Below the pieces are notes generated by a model that saw nothing but the letters and a program-made list of their open reading frames with translations, did no database searches and was not told the origin of the DNA. From Paenarthrobacter sp. A20 (lineage in GTDB: Bacteria > Actinomycetota > Actinomycetes > Actinomycetales > Micrococcaceae): a DNA stretch of 64,000 bases. Shown piece after piece: positions 44,730 through 54,789 of this stretch. Each line of letters starts with the position of its first letter. Position 1 is the first letter of the stretch. The stretch lies in assembly GCF_024168825.1 (NCBI RefSeq), contig NZ_JALJWH010000001.1:1984001-2048000 (forward strand), in the 5' to 3' direction. A program made the translations under genes and the position numbers.

Positions 44730-46811
44730 CTACTCGGGCCGGTTGTGCGAATGGCCCCCGTGGACGAACGGCGATGACACACCCTGGTACTTCAGCAGCA
44801 TCATCATTCCTTCGGCAGCATGATCCAGATTGTGGCAGTGGTCCATCCAGATTCCGGGGTTGTCAGCGTGGAGCAGCAACTCCCACACTTCCCCTGGCAG
44901 GACATCCACGGTGTCCAGGACGAGCGGCGAGCCACTGGGCGCAACGCCGTTCCTGCTGAGCACCTGGACATGGTGGCCGTGGGGATGCATCGGATGCGGG
45001 TCGGCGGTGCGGTTCACCACCGTCACTTTCACGGTGTCCCCGAGCGCTACGTCCATGGATGGCACCAACGGATAAGCGGCACCGTTGACTGTAAAGGCGT
45101 AGCGCGGAATGCCATTAACAAATCGGAATTGCCGGTCCAGGACAATTATCTCTTCGCGGGTGATGGCAGCGCCGTCTGAACCAGCCCTTGTCCCGACCAA
45201 CGGTTTGCCATATTCCAGCAGGTCCAGCGCAGGGGTGGTGTTGAAGACTCCCGGCGGAGCTTTCCCAGGGACGTCTACCGGAGCCGCCGCCGCGCCGGCC
45301 CCGGGGGCACCCGATGGAGCAACCACCACAACGGCGCTGGAAGCAGCATCTGAGCGTAGGGCCACGGCCTTGTCCGGCATGGTGAAAGAGATGTCCACCC
45401 GTCCACCGGCCCCGAGGCGTACCACCTTGCCGGACACGTCTTCGGGCTGATTCACCTCGGTTCCGTCCATCGCCACCGCCTTGAAGGTCGTGCCCTCCAC
45501 AAGGTAGCGCTGCGGCAGGGAATCGGTATTGATGAGGCGCATCCTCACGCTTGTACCTGGCGGGGCCGGGTACACACTGCTGCGGTCTGAGGAGCCCAGC
45601 AACCCCAGACCGCTGAGGTCGTGACCGGCCACTACGATGTCCGTTTCAGCACGGGGCAACGTTGGGTCGTGCACGACGAATGTGCCGTAGAGGCCCTTGC
45701 GGACCCCCTCGGCCGAATCCTGGTGGGTGTGGTACCAGTAGGTACCCGACTGTGCTGCAGTAAAGCGATAAGTCATGGACTGCCCGGGCATCACGGCGTC
45801 CTGGGTTGCTCCGGCCACTCCGTCCATGGCATTGGGGACGTCGTACCCGTGCCAGTGCAGGGTGACACCGGCCGCCACATCGCGGTTCTTGAGTACCACC
45901 TCCATCACCTCACCCAGCTGGGCTTCCAAGGCTGGGCCGGGAAGGCTGCCAAACGTCCAAGCCTCGGTGCCCTGGCCGGACGGCAACGTCACCTGTTCCA
46001 CCCGGGCCGTCAGTTCGTAGTGCCGGACCACGGCATCGGCAGGGGATTCACCCAGCAGGCTGGTTACCGGTGTCGGGTCCGCAACAGCAGCGGCCTCGCC
46101 GCCGTCGTGATGTCCGACGGCGGCCGCGATCACCGCGCCGTCGGCGGACCGGCTCCCAAGCCAGGCAAAGACTCCGGAGCCCAAAGCGGTACACGCCATG
46201 AGTCCGGCGACTGCGGCAACCGCCGTCGGACGCCTTCCTGACGGGACAGCACCGCGTCCTGTCCGGGCAGCGCGTCCGGGCGTGAACAGCGCCAGTTTGG
46301 CCAAGAGCACCGCCAACACCACCATGGACAGGAGCACCGCGATGCTCCACGGAGCCGGGAACGGGCCCAGGATGAACGTCAATGCCAGCGACGCTACGGC
46401 CGACGCCGCGGCTGCGACCATGGCCAGTATTGCCCACTCCCTGGACCGTGCCGAATCTCCCGGCCTGCCAGGTTTGAAGCCGGTGTTCCGTCTCCTCAGC
46501 AAGAACGGAACACCGGCCATCGCGGCCCAAGCCGCGGGGATGGCGGTCAGAGGCAGGTTGATGGTTGTGCGTTCGCTGGCAAACCACCAACTGCCGGCCA
46601 CCAAAGCTGGAAGCAGGGCGTAACGCGCCGCCGTCAGCACGACGGCGGCACATACCAACAGCAGCGCCAGGCCGGTTACCCGGGTCGTGGCTGGATTGCG
46701 GTCGGCACTGGACGTCGTTGAGGCGACGGCCAACCAGACCGCGGTGATCCATGCGCCGGCCGCGAGGACGGCAAGCACAAGGTCCACCGCGAGCAGCTGC
46801 GAGGTGCTCAC
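44730..46811 (-). CDS. Multicopper oxidase with N-terminal membrane domain
   Basis: 693 aa. The first roughly 220 residues form about five to six hydrophobic helices (e.g. LLAVDLVLAVLAAGAWITAV, ILAMVAAAASAVASLALTFI). The rest is a multicopper oxidase facing outward with all copper motifs: VTLHWHGYDVPN, TYWYHTHQDSAEGV, DPHPMHPHGHHVQVLS and WMDHCHNLDHAAEGMM. The HCHNLDHAAEGMM motif supplies the type 1 and trinuclear ligands. Laccase, cuprous-oxidase or metal-oxidising activity is possible. It follows the small membrane protein gene by 12 nt on the same strand. Confidence 0.93.
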   Translation of the reverse strand: MSTSQLLAVDLVLAVLAAGAWITAVWLAVASTTSSADRNPATTRVTGLALLLVCAAVVLTAARYALLPALVAGSWWFASERTTINLPLTAIPAAWAAMAGVPFLLRRRNTGFKPGRPGDSARSREWAILAMVAAAASAVASLALTFILGPFPAPWSIAVLLSMVVLAVLLAKLALFTPGRAARTGRGAVPSGRRPTAVAAVAGLMACTALGSGVFAWLGSRSADGAVIAAAVGHHDGGEAAAVADPTPVTSLLGESPADAVVRHYELTARVEQVTLPSGQGTEAWTFGSLPGPALEAQLGEVMEVVLKNRDVAAGVTLHWHGYDVPNAMDGVAGATQDAVMPGQSMTYRFTAAQSGTYWYHTHQDSAEGVRKGLYGTFVVHDPTLPRAETDIVVAGHDLSGLGLLGSSDRSSVYPAPPGTSVRMRLINTDSLPQRYLVEGTTFKAVAMDGTEVNQPEDVSGKVVRLGAGGRVDISFTMPDKAVALRSDAASSAVVVVAPSGAPGAGAAAAPVDVPGKAPPGVFNTTPALDLLEYGKPLVGTRAGSDGAAITREEIIVLDRQFRFVNGIPRYAFTVNGAAYPLVPSMDVALGDTVKVTVVNRTADPHPMHPHGHHVQVLSRNGVAPSGSPLVLDTVDVLPGEVWELLLHADNPGIWMDHCHNLDHAAEGMMMLLKYQGVSSPFVHGGHSHNRPE

Positions 46812-46823
46812 AGCTGCCGGCAG

Positions 46824-47297
46824 TCAGGCCGTTGTGGGCGAGGTGGAAGCATCCGAGGACGCGGCCTTGGGAGGCAGCGGCTGCGGGTTGAGGGCTGCCG
46901 CCCTGGCGCGGTTAAAGAGCCAGTAGGACATGAAAATCATCAATACGCCGACGATGGGGTGGATCGAGACAACCCATGAGCCTGCCGGTGTGATGAATTC
47001 CGGTGAGGAACCAGTCAGCATGCCGCCGATGATGAAGATGAACAATTGGAGCCACGTCAGCAGGAAAATGCCTGCCGCCAGCCAGATTGTCCGGGATCCA
47101 ACCCGGGCAATGGCAGCGACGATGGCGGCCAGAAGCGCTGAATAGCGGAGGACGTACTGTCCGTTCGCCGCGTGGAAGACGCCCGCTTCACGCTGGGCTT
47201 CGATGGTGTTTTGGAAGTGGAAATATCCCGCGAAGAACAACTGCGCGAGTGCTGACAGCAGGACGATCGCGGAGAGGACCAGGAGGGCTTTGCGCAT
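46824..47297 (-). CDS. Small four-helix membrane protein (DUF6220-like)
   Basis: 157 aa with four hydrophobic segments (VLSAIVLLSALAQLFFAGYF, YSALLAAIVAAIARV, LAAGIFLLTWLQLFIFIIGG and HPIVGVLMIFMSYWLFNRA) and a Pro/Ser-rich cytoplasmic tail. It resembles DUF6220 membrane proteins; the family call is tentative. Single His residues fall in loops near membrane boundaries (FHFQN, SIHPIVG) and could bind haem or copper. It is the upstream partner of the multicopper oxidase gene, 12 nt apart, suggesting a joint function. Confidence 0.8.
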   Translation of the reverse strand: MRKALLVLSAIVLLSALAQLFFAGYFHFQNTIEAQREAGVFHAANGQYVLRYSALLAAIVAAIARVGSRTIWLAAGIFLLTWLQLFIFIIGGMLTGSSPEFITPAGSWVVSIHPIVGVLMIFMSYWLFNRARAAALNPQPLPPKAASSDASTSPTTA

Positions 47298-47497
47298 GGG
47301 GGAATCCTCTGGTGGAAATTCGCAGATTCTTCTAGGCCTTCAAACCGCCGGCTCCCTGGCTGCGGGCTTCCCCCACCGCCGACGGCTGGCCGCCAGGATG
47401 CCTGGACCAAGGGCAACCATTAAGGGCGGAGAGCTTCACTTGGAATCGTAAATTCGCTGGAGATGAATAGCAAGGGTTTATTGCTTCCCAGCCGGCT

Positions 47498-49156
47498 TTA
47501 CTGTTCGTGCCCCACGTCCTTGCCCACGTCCTTGGCATCCATGATCCGGTAGGCGTAGCCCTGTTCGGCCAGGAAGCGTTGGCGTTTGGCTGCGAAATCC
47601 TGGTCAAGGGTGTCACGGGCCACCAGGGAGTAGAAGCGGGCGGCACGGCCGTCCTGCTTCGGACGCAGGAGCCGTCCCAGCCGCTGGGCCTCTTCCTGGC
47701 GTGAGCCGAAGGAGCCGGATACCTGGATGGCTACAGATGCTTCCGGAAGGTCGATGGAGAAGTTGGCCACCTTGGAGACCACCAGCGTGTGGATCTCACC
47801 CTTGCGGAAAGCATCGAAGAGCCTCTGGCGGGCTTTGACGGTGGTTTCGCCTTTGATCAGGGGAGCATCCAAGCGCTCGGCGATCTCGTCCAGCTGATCG
47901 ATGTACTGGCCGATCACCAGTAACTGTTCACCCTTGTGGACCGCAACGAGCTCTTCCACCAGCTTGGTCTTTGTTTCCGAGGTAGCGCAGAGCCGGTACT
48001 TGTCCGCGTCGTCGGCCATGGCATAGGCAACGCGTTCGTCCCGGGGCAGGTCCACACGGACTTCCACGCAGTCGGCGGGTGCGATGTAGCCCTGGGCCTC
48101 GATGTCCTTCCACGGTGCGTCGTACCGTTTGGGCCCGATCAGGCTGAAGACCTCGCCTTCGCGTCCGTCCTCCCTGACCAGGGTTGCCGTGAGGCCAAGG
48201 CGACGCCGGGCTTGCAGGTCGGCGGTCATGCGGAAGATCGGGGCGGGCAGCAGGTGGACTTCGTCGTAGATGATGAGTCCCCAATCGTGGCCGTCCACGA
48301 GTTCCAAGTGGGGATACAGGCCTCCACGCTTTGTGGTGAGGACCTGGTAAGTAGCGATGGTCACGGGGCGGACTTCCTTGACTGCTCCGGAGTATTCACC
48401 GATCTCGTCCTCGGTCAGGGAAGTGCGCTTGAGGAGCTCGTCCTTCCATTGCCGTGCAGAGACGGTGTTGGTGACCAGGATCAGCGTGGTGGTGGAGGAT
48501 GTCGCCATCGCTGCCGCACCTACCAGCGTCTTGCCGGCACCACAGGGGAGTACAACGACGCCGCTGCCACCGGCCCAGAAGTTCTCCGTGGCCAGCTTCT
48601 GGTAAGGACGCAGCTGCCAGCCGCTTTCGTCCAGCATGATGAGGTGTGGTTGCCCGTCCACGTAGCCGGCCAGGTCCTCCGCCGGCCAGCCCAATTTGAG
48701 GAGCAGCTGCTTCAGCTGGCCGCGCTGCGAGGAGTGCACCACCACGGTTTCGCCATCGATCCGCGGACCCAGCAGGGGAGCGATCTTCTTGGCACGGATG
48801 ACTTCCTCCAGCACGGGGTAGTCATCGGTACGCATCACCAGCCCGTGTTGAGGGTCTTTCTCCAGCCGCAGACGGCCGTAGCGGGACATGGTCTCTTCAA
48901 TATCGATGAGCAAGGCATGCGGAACCGGGAAGCGGGAGTACTTCAGCAAGGTGTCCAGTACCTGCTCCGCATCCAGCCCGGCAGCCCGGGCATTCCAGAG
49001 TCCCAGCGGGGTCAGCCGGTAGCTGTGCATGTGTTCGGGGGCGCGTTCCAACTCTGCGAAGGCCGCAATGGCGTGTCGTGCCTCGGTAGCGAGCTCGTGG
49101 TCGACTTCCAGCAGGATGGTCTTGTCACTTTGTACGATCAGCGGACCGTCGGTCAC
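47498..49156 (-). CDS. DNA repair helicase XPB
   Basis: 552 aa from the GTG at 49156, with GAGG 8 nt upstream. Superfamily 2 helicase motifs: VVLPCGAGKTLVGAAAMATS (Walker A), IIYDEVHLLPAPIF (DEVH), GLTATLVREDGREG (motif III), VANFSIDLPEASVAIQVSGS (motif V), and QEEAQRLGRLLRPK (motif VI). The N-terminal MrfA/XPB damage-recognition-like region is present. Bacterial XPB is widespread in actinobacteria, though its repair pathway is poorly defined. The helicase-associated gene ends 55 nt upstream on the same strand. Confidence 0.95.
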   Translation of the reverse strand: MTDGPLIVQSDKTILLEVDHELATEARHAIAAFAELERAPEHMHSYRLTPLGLWNARAAGLDAEQVLDTLLKYSRFPVPHALLIDIEETMSRYGRLRLEKDPQHGLVMRTDDYPVLEEVIRAKKIAPLLGPRIDGETVVVHSSQRGQLKQLLLKLGWPAEDLAGYVDGQPHLIMLDESGWQLRPYQKLATENFWAGGSGVVVLPCGAGKTLVGAAAMATSSTTTLILVTNTVSARQWKDELLKRTSLTEDEIGEYSGAVKEVRPVTIATYQVLTTKRGGLYPHLELVDGHDWGLIIYDEVHLLPAPIFRMTADLQARRRLGLTATLVREDGREGEVFSLIGPKRYDAPWKDIEAQGYIAPADCVEVRVDLPRDERVAYAMADDADKYRLCATSETKTKLVEELVAVHKGEQLLVIGQYIDQLDEIAERLDAPLIKGETTVKARQRLFDAFRKGEIHTLVVSKVANFSIDLPEASVAIQVSGSFGSRQEEAQRLGRLLRPKQDGRAARFYSLVARDTLDQDFAAKRQRFLAEQGYAYRIMDAKDVGKDVGHEQ

Positions 49157-49211
49157 TGTTGAATCCTCACTGCGCTTTTTTGGAACGGCGGTCTTGGGAA
49201 CGGCGCGGTTT

Positions 49212-51674
49212 TCATGACCGCAGTTCGCCTGCGGGCTCCACATCGATGATCCGGTGGATGGACAAAACCCGTTCGGTGTCCTTGGCGGGATCGAACACCC
49301 TGACTCGTCCACCGGATACGGATACAGGAACAACGGTTTCCGTGTTGGCATTCCCCAGGCTGTCCACCACGTTCATGGTGACCGCCTGTTTGAGCCGGAT
49401 GGCCGTTTGCAAGGTCTCCAGGCCCAGCTGCGTGGACGCTTCGCCCGCCGCTTCGGACCGCACTCCGCGGTGCTGGCGAAGGACCGACAACTGTGCCTCG
49501 ACGTCGTCGTCCGGGGGTGCCGTCCGTGGCGCCGTGTACACAGGGCGGGCGCTGCCGGGCACCGCTGTTGTCCGTTTGAAACGCACGACGGCGGGCTCGG
49601 CCTCTTGCACGGCGGGCGAAAGTCCCAGCTCGCGCAGAACGCGCGCCGTTTCACGGGGGCTCGCGGACGACGTCAGGACGGTGGGAGCTATGCGCACCAG
49701 GCTCAAAGCCGACGTACGGGCCTCATTCAAGAGATCGGTGATGGCCGTTTCGTCATCGCTTTGGATGAAGCTGGCGCTCGTGCCGATCCGGAGGCGTCCA
49801 TGCCGCGACGCCGTGTCCTGCACGAGGTACGCCAGTGGTTGCGGCACGTCCGTGGCCGAGTGCTCCCGGAGGAACGCCAACAGCGATTCCGCATCCTGTC
49901 CGGCGTCGAGCGCCCTGCGGATGGTGGTGGCAGAAAACCGGTAGATCGACGCCGGCCCCTGCCCCTCGGCGTCGGCCATCAACAGGAGCGTCTCGCTCAG
50001 CTCCGGCGCAAGGTATCCGGGTGCGACGGCTGTCAGGTCGGCCTGCAGGAGGATGTGGTTCACCGCGGCCGGCAAATGCTCGCCGAGGATGGTCAGTGCG
50101 TGTTCGGGCTGGGCCTCGGCAATGGCCGAACCCAATTGGGTCAGGGCACCGGAACCCATCAAGCCAAGGAGCGTGGCTTCCTCGAGGATGCCGCGGACCA
50201 GGGAACTGAACCGGCGGGACATTCGCGGCTGGGACCATTCAGCCCGTTGCAGGACGGCCCTGGCATCCAGGACGGGCGCTTTGCCGTCCGGTGCGGCGGC
50301 TTCTACGGTGAGTTCGTTCAGGATCTCAAGGACCCGGCGTCGGACGACAGGAGCGTCAGGCCGCTGCGCTTCCGCGGACAGCGCATTGATGGTGGTGCCG
50401 GCGGCTCCTTGATGCGCGGCCGACGACGGACCCGTGAGTGGTTGTCCCACCAGTGAAGGTGCACGCTCGCTGGCCAGCCAGGCATTGACCAGCCAGAGCC
50501 ATTGCTCCTGCCGGGGAAGGTTGAGCCATTCAAGCGACGGTGGCTGCACCCACGTGGAGCTGTCGACGTCCAGGCGCAGCAGCCCGGCCATTGCGCACAG
50601 TTCAAGGATGACCGCTGTTTCATGCACGCCCATGCGGACGGATTCGGCCAGTCGCCGCAGTTCGCGCACGCCCACACCGCCGCTCCTGAGGGTGGACAGG
50701 GGCTGCTCCCGCACAGCGAACAGCAGCTCGCTGGTCAGTCGCAGGATCTCCGCAATGGCACCCATCGCAGCGTTCCGCCGCAAGGCAGCGCTGGTGTGGC
50801 CCAGCTCCGGAACGGGCGGCGAGAGCGTGAAGTCATCCACGATCGCACCCCCACGGAGGGCAAGTCCCACGCTGTGGGGCAGTTCAACATGGCCGGCATC
50901 CAGGGGAACAAGCAGGCCGCGGGCCAACAGCCAGTCGATGGGCCCGACGTCGTGGCTTTCGTGGGTGACGGACGCCCGCCGCTGTGCTTGGGGTACTGCG
51001 CCCATGGCCCAACTGCCAAACTTGTCCAGCAGGCCCACGGTCCGCTCCGGTGCCGTCGCCAGGATCGCGCGCAGGTTATCCGGTGTGGAGGTCCAACGCT
51101 GGAGCGCGAGGGCTGCATCCATGGGAGTGCTGGCAGGGTGGATGCCAGCGCCGCTTTGCTGGAGTTCGGCCACCAATTGCACCACGCGCTGGGCAAAGGC
51201 GGGCTGCAGACGGACCAGTTCCGTATAACTCCTGCCCAAACCTGCCGGATAGATTCCGATGACGTCCTTGAGGCTGCCTACTGGAAGGTAGAAGCGCTGG
51301 CGGGACGAGGTGGCAGGCGAACCGGCCGGCGGATCGGCACGGTGGATGAGGGCCAGCTCCTGCAGTTTGGCAAGGATGGGGTCCAGCGCCGACAGGGTGG
51401 AGCCGGCAATGACCTTCTTGAGTCCTGCTGCGGAAATGCTGTGCCCGGTATCGGCGTTGGTACACAGGTGCAGTGTCTCCAAGACCTGCATTTCGGGCTT
51501 GTTCAGGCGTTCCAAGGCCCGCTGAACACTGACACGGGCACTCGCCCTCGCAGCCAAGGCGGCAAAGTCCGGCGCCATGGGGGAGATCAGGTCCGGTCGC
51601 GCAGCAAACAAGGCCCGCAGCGAATTGTCGCTGCGCGCTTCCAGTTCCTTGCTGAGCGCGCGTATAAGGGACAT
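49212..51674 (-). CDS. Helicase-associated domain protein (Helicase_C_3)
   Basis: 820 aa. The start is the ATG at 51674 (MSLIRALSKELEARSDNSLR), where conserved sequence begins. The C-terminal part contains the XPB/Ssl2-like Helicase_C_3 domain (LLQADLTAVAPGYLAPELSE, YRFSATTIRRALDAGQDAES, LAYLVQDTASRHGRLRIGTS). The N-terminal half is helical and winged-helix-like (RALERLNKPEMQVLETLHLC). There are no helicase motifs, so it is not an ATPase by itself. Its conserved position upstream of XPB in actinobacteria implies a partner or loading role. Confidence 0.92.
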   Translation of the reverse strand: MSLIRALSKELEARSDNSLRALFAARPDLISPMAPDFAALAARASARVSVQRALERLNKPEMQVLETLHLCTNADTGHSISAAGLKKVIAGSTLSALDPILAKLQELALIHRADPPAGSPATSSRQRFYLPVGSLKDVIGIYPAGLGRSYTELVRLQPAFAQRVVQLVAELQQSGAGIHPASTPMDAALALQRWTSTPDNLRAILATAPERTVGLLDKFGSWAMGAVPQAQRRASVTHESHDVGPIDWLLARGLLVPLDAGHVELPHSVGLALRGGAIVDDFTLSPPVPELGHTSAALRRNAAMGAIAEILRLTSELLFAVREQPLSTLRSGGVGVRELRRLAESVRMGVHETAVILELCAMAGLLRLDVDSSTWVQPPSLEWLNLPRQEQWLWLVNAWLASERAPSLVGQPLTGPSSAAHQGAAGTTINALSAEAQRPDAPVVRRRVLEILNELTVEAAAPDGKAPVLDARAVLQRAEWSQPRMSRRFSSLVRGILEEATLLGLMGSGALTQLGSAIAEAQPEHALTILGEHLPAAVNHILLQADLTAVAPGYLAPELSETLLLMADAEGQGPASIYRFSATTIRRALDAGQDAESLLAFLREHSATDVPQPLAYLVQDTASRHGRLRIGTSASFIQSDDETAITDLLNEARTSALSLVRIAPTVLTSSASPRETARVLRELGLSPAVQEAEPAVVRFKRTTAVPGSARPVYTAPRTAPPDDDVEAQLSVLRQHRGVRSEAAGEASTQLGLETLQTAIRLKQAVTMNVVDSLGNANTETVVPVSVSGGRVRVFDPAKDTERVLSIHRIIDVEPAGELRS

Positions 51675-51727
51675 CAATCCAACGTTACCGCCCCGCGGCC
51701 GCTGGTGCCTGCCGGCAGCTCACCTGG

Positions 51728-51943
51728 TTACTGACGGCGGCGCTGGCGAACCGCGTCCAATACCAGGACCACCGCCAGCATGAAGGCCACGGGCAAGCCA
51801 TAAAGGGCTGTGTAGGTGACCCAAACCGGTGCCGCACCACCGTTGTAGGCGATCGCCATGACGGCCCCGACGGCGGCCAGGGAGGCTACCGCGATCACGG
51901 CGGCGATGATCATGAGGGGGCGGCGGTAACCCTGGGAAGTCAT
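51728..51943 (-). CDS. Small two-helix membrane protein
   Basis: 71 aa from the ATG at 51943. Two transmembrane helices (PLMIIAAVIAVASLAAVGAV and ALYGLPVAFMLAVVLVLDAV) connect through a short loop, and the basic C-terminal RQRRRQ would be cytoplasmic. No functional family is recognised. It lies between the helicase-associated gene and the divergent cold-shock gene. Confidence 0.7.
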   Translation of the reverse strand: MTSQGYRRPLMIIAAVIAVASLAAVGAVMAIAYNGGAAPVWVTYTALYGLPVAFMLAVVLVLDAVRQRRRQ

Positions 51944-52181
51944 GCCCCCAACGCTAGCAGCAGCACCGGAACAGGATGCATTACGGCTGCCTCGATGCTG
52001 TTCGGGTACGGCTGCTGTCCTCCCTGATCGCGGCAAAGCGGGAATAGCGGGCCAGGCAGGATAACCTTGAAGGAACAGACCAACACGGACCGGGCTGTCA
52101 CCCTCGATCCCGCAGAACCCTGCGGATGCGGTGTTTGGCCCGACGTGTCTCCCAAAAGCAAGAACGAAGAAGGTTGATTAC

Positions 52182-52565
52182 GTGCCTACCGGCAAGGTCA
52201 AGTGGTATGACAAGGAAAAAGGCTTCGGATTCCTCGCGGCTGAAGACGGCCAGGAAGTATTCCTGCCCAAGACGTCCCTGCCCGCGGGCGTAACGGAGCT
52301 CAAGGCCGGAACCCGCGTGGAGTTCGGCGTGGCCGATGGCCGCCGCGGCGCGCAGGCGCTGGGGCTGCGTGTCCTGGAAAAGACCCCGTCCATCGCCAAG
52401 GCCAAGCGCATGAACGCCCGGGACCTCGCGCCAATGGTGCAGGACCTGGTGACGGTACTGGACAACCTCTCGGGTTCTTTGTCGTCCGGCAAGTACCCTG
52501 ACGGCAACAAGGCAAAAGCCATCAGCATGGCGCTGCGCAAGGTTGCCGACGAGCTGGAAGCCTAG
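52182..52565 (+). CDS. Cold-shock domain protein with C-terminal extension
   Basis: 127 aa from the GTG at 52182, with AAGAAGG upstream. The cold-shock domain is TGKVKWYDKEKGFGFLAAED followed by EVFLPKTSL, where the usual FVH of RNP2 is FLP. A roughly 60-residue helical extension follows (ARDLAPMVQDLVTVLDNLSG, ISMALRKVADELEA). This two-part form is the standard long Csp of actinobacteria. It is 8 nt upstream of the DUF3027 gene, a conserved pair. Confidence 0.92.
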   Translation: MPTGKVKWYDKEKGFGFLAAEDGQEVFLPKTSLPAGVTELKAGTRVEFGVADGRRGAQALGLRVLEKTPSIAKAKRMNARDLAPMVQDLVTVLDNLSGSLSSGKYPDGNKAKAISMALRKVADELEA

Positions 52566-52573
52566 GACCGGCC

Positions 52574-53188
52574 ATGACATCGGAATCCGCACAGGATACA
52601 AAGGCCGGAAGGAACGCCGAGGCAAGCCCTGCGGCCGGTCCTGACGCTGCCCAGGCTCCTGGCAACGGGGAAGCCCCCGCGCGGAAGCCCGTTGCGGACA
52701 AGTCACGGGCCGGCTTGCCCGTGTGGCGCACCGGGAAGCCGGACGCGTTCCTTGCTGCCGCCGTCGACACTGCGCGCGAGGCCGTGGAGGGCATTGCCAA
52801 TCCCGGTGAGGTCGGGCCGCACCTCGGTGCCAAATCGGAGGGCGACCGCGTTGTCACCCACCTGTTTGAGTCCAGGCTTGCCGGATATGGCGGTTGGCAG
52901 TGGTATGCCGTGGTGACCCGCAATTCACGATCCAAGATCGTGACCGTGAGCGAACTGGGCCTGCTGCCCTCAGAGGATTCCATCCTGGCCCCTGAATGGG
53001 TGCCATGGGCCAAGCGTGTCCGTCCCGAGGATGAGACGCCCTTGGTGGAGGAAACCGTGGAGGACGTCACGGAGGAGTCCGTTCAAGCGGACGAAGACGA
53101 GGCCACGGAACCGGCTGACGCGGACGCCGATTCCGACGAACCCGGCGCAGGCAGTGAAGATGACGACGACGAAACCGGTGCCGAATAA
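52574..53188 (+). CDS. DUF3027 domain-containing protein
   Basis: 204 aa. An Ala/Pro-rich start leads into the DUF3027 core: VDTAREAVEGIANPGEVGPH, LGAKSEGDRVVTHLFESRLA and GYGGWQWYAVVTRNSRSKIV, then SELGLLPSEDSILAPEWVPW. The last 50 residues are almost entirely Glu/Asp. The function is unknown; constant linkage to the long cold-shock protein in actinobacteria suggests an RNA or ribosome-related role. A hairpin terminator follows. Confidence 0.93.
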   Translation: MTSESAQDTKAGRNAEASPAAGPDAAQAPGNGEAPARKPVADKSRAGLPVWRTGKPDAFLAAAVDTAREAVEGIANPGEVGPHLGAKSEGDRVVTHLFESRLAGYGGWQWYAVVTRNSRSKIVTVSELGLLPSEDSILAPEWVPWAKRVRPEDETPLVEETVEDVTEESVQADEDEATEPADADADSDEPGAGSEDDDDETGAE

Positions 53189-53215
53189 GCGTTGCGGTAA
53201 TCCCGGGGTGAACGG

Positions 53216-53249
53216 AGCTGAAGGTGGACACTGATGTCCACCTTCAGCT
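53216..53249. terminator. Bidirectional terminator between DUF3027 and serC genes
   Basis: A perfect 15-bp stem, AGCTGAAGGTGGACA (53216-53230) with 53235-53249, and loop CTGA, lies between converging stops at 53188 and 53366. Confidence 0.85.
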
Positions 53250-53264
53250 GTTTAACCACTGGAT

Positions 53265-53314
53265 GCGCCTTGGACACCGAACTGCGCCTTGGACACCGAA
53301 CTGCGCCTTAAACA
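53265..53314. repeat. 19-bp tandem repeat (about 2.6 copies)
   Basis: GCGCCTTGGACACCGAACT at 53265-53283 and 53284-53302, plus a partial third copy to 53314, lies in the gap before the serC stop. It holds no gene. Confidence 0.85.
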
Positions 53315-53365
53315 GCGGCGGCGCCGTCCGGACTTACCGAACGACGCCGACCACAGCCGGTGTTG

Positions 53366-54544
<1,179 letters not shown>

Positions 54545-54649
54545 TCAACTGCCCCTTCGACACCCCAATTCTGCCTGACGTGGCCCGGGGGCAGGAACCT
54601 GTGGCCGTCATAGTCCGCCACGTGGAATATGGACGAACCATATGCGACC

Positions 54650-54670
54650 GGAATTATCCAGAGTAATTCC
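54650..54670. promoter_or_regulatory. Inverted repeat in the serC-ideR intergenic region
   Basis: GGAATTA (54650-54656) and TAATTCC (54664-54670) are a perfect inverted repeat around 7 bp, in the divergent promoter region between serC and ideR. The rest of this 293-bp gap holds no gene that I can support. Confidence 0.45.
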
Positions 54671-54789
54671 AAATAAGCTAGGCTGGGGGTTGGCGTTCAT
54701 GGGGCGGCGGTGCACACCGTCCGCACCGGCAAGGGACGCGGTACGGTGGAGATTACGCAAGGAACTGCGTTCGAGGAGAGCTGAGCTGG

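Noticed and set aside
49254..51734. Two plus-strand open frames of about 400 codons each opposite the helicase-associated gene
   Set aside because: No family similarity and composition typical of antisense frames; the minus-strand protein is conserved and in context with XPB.
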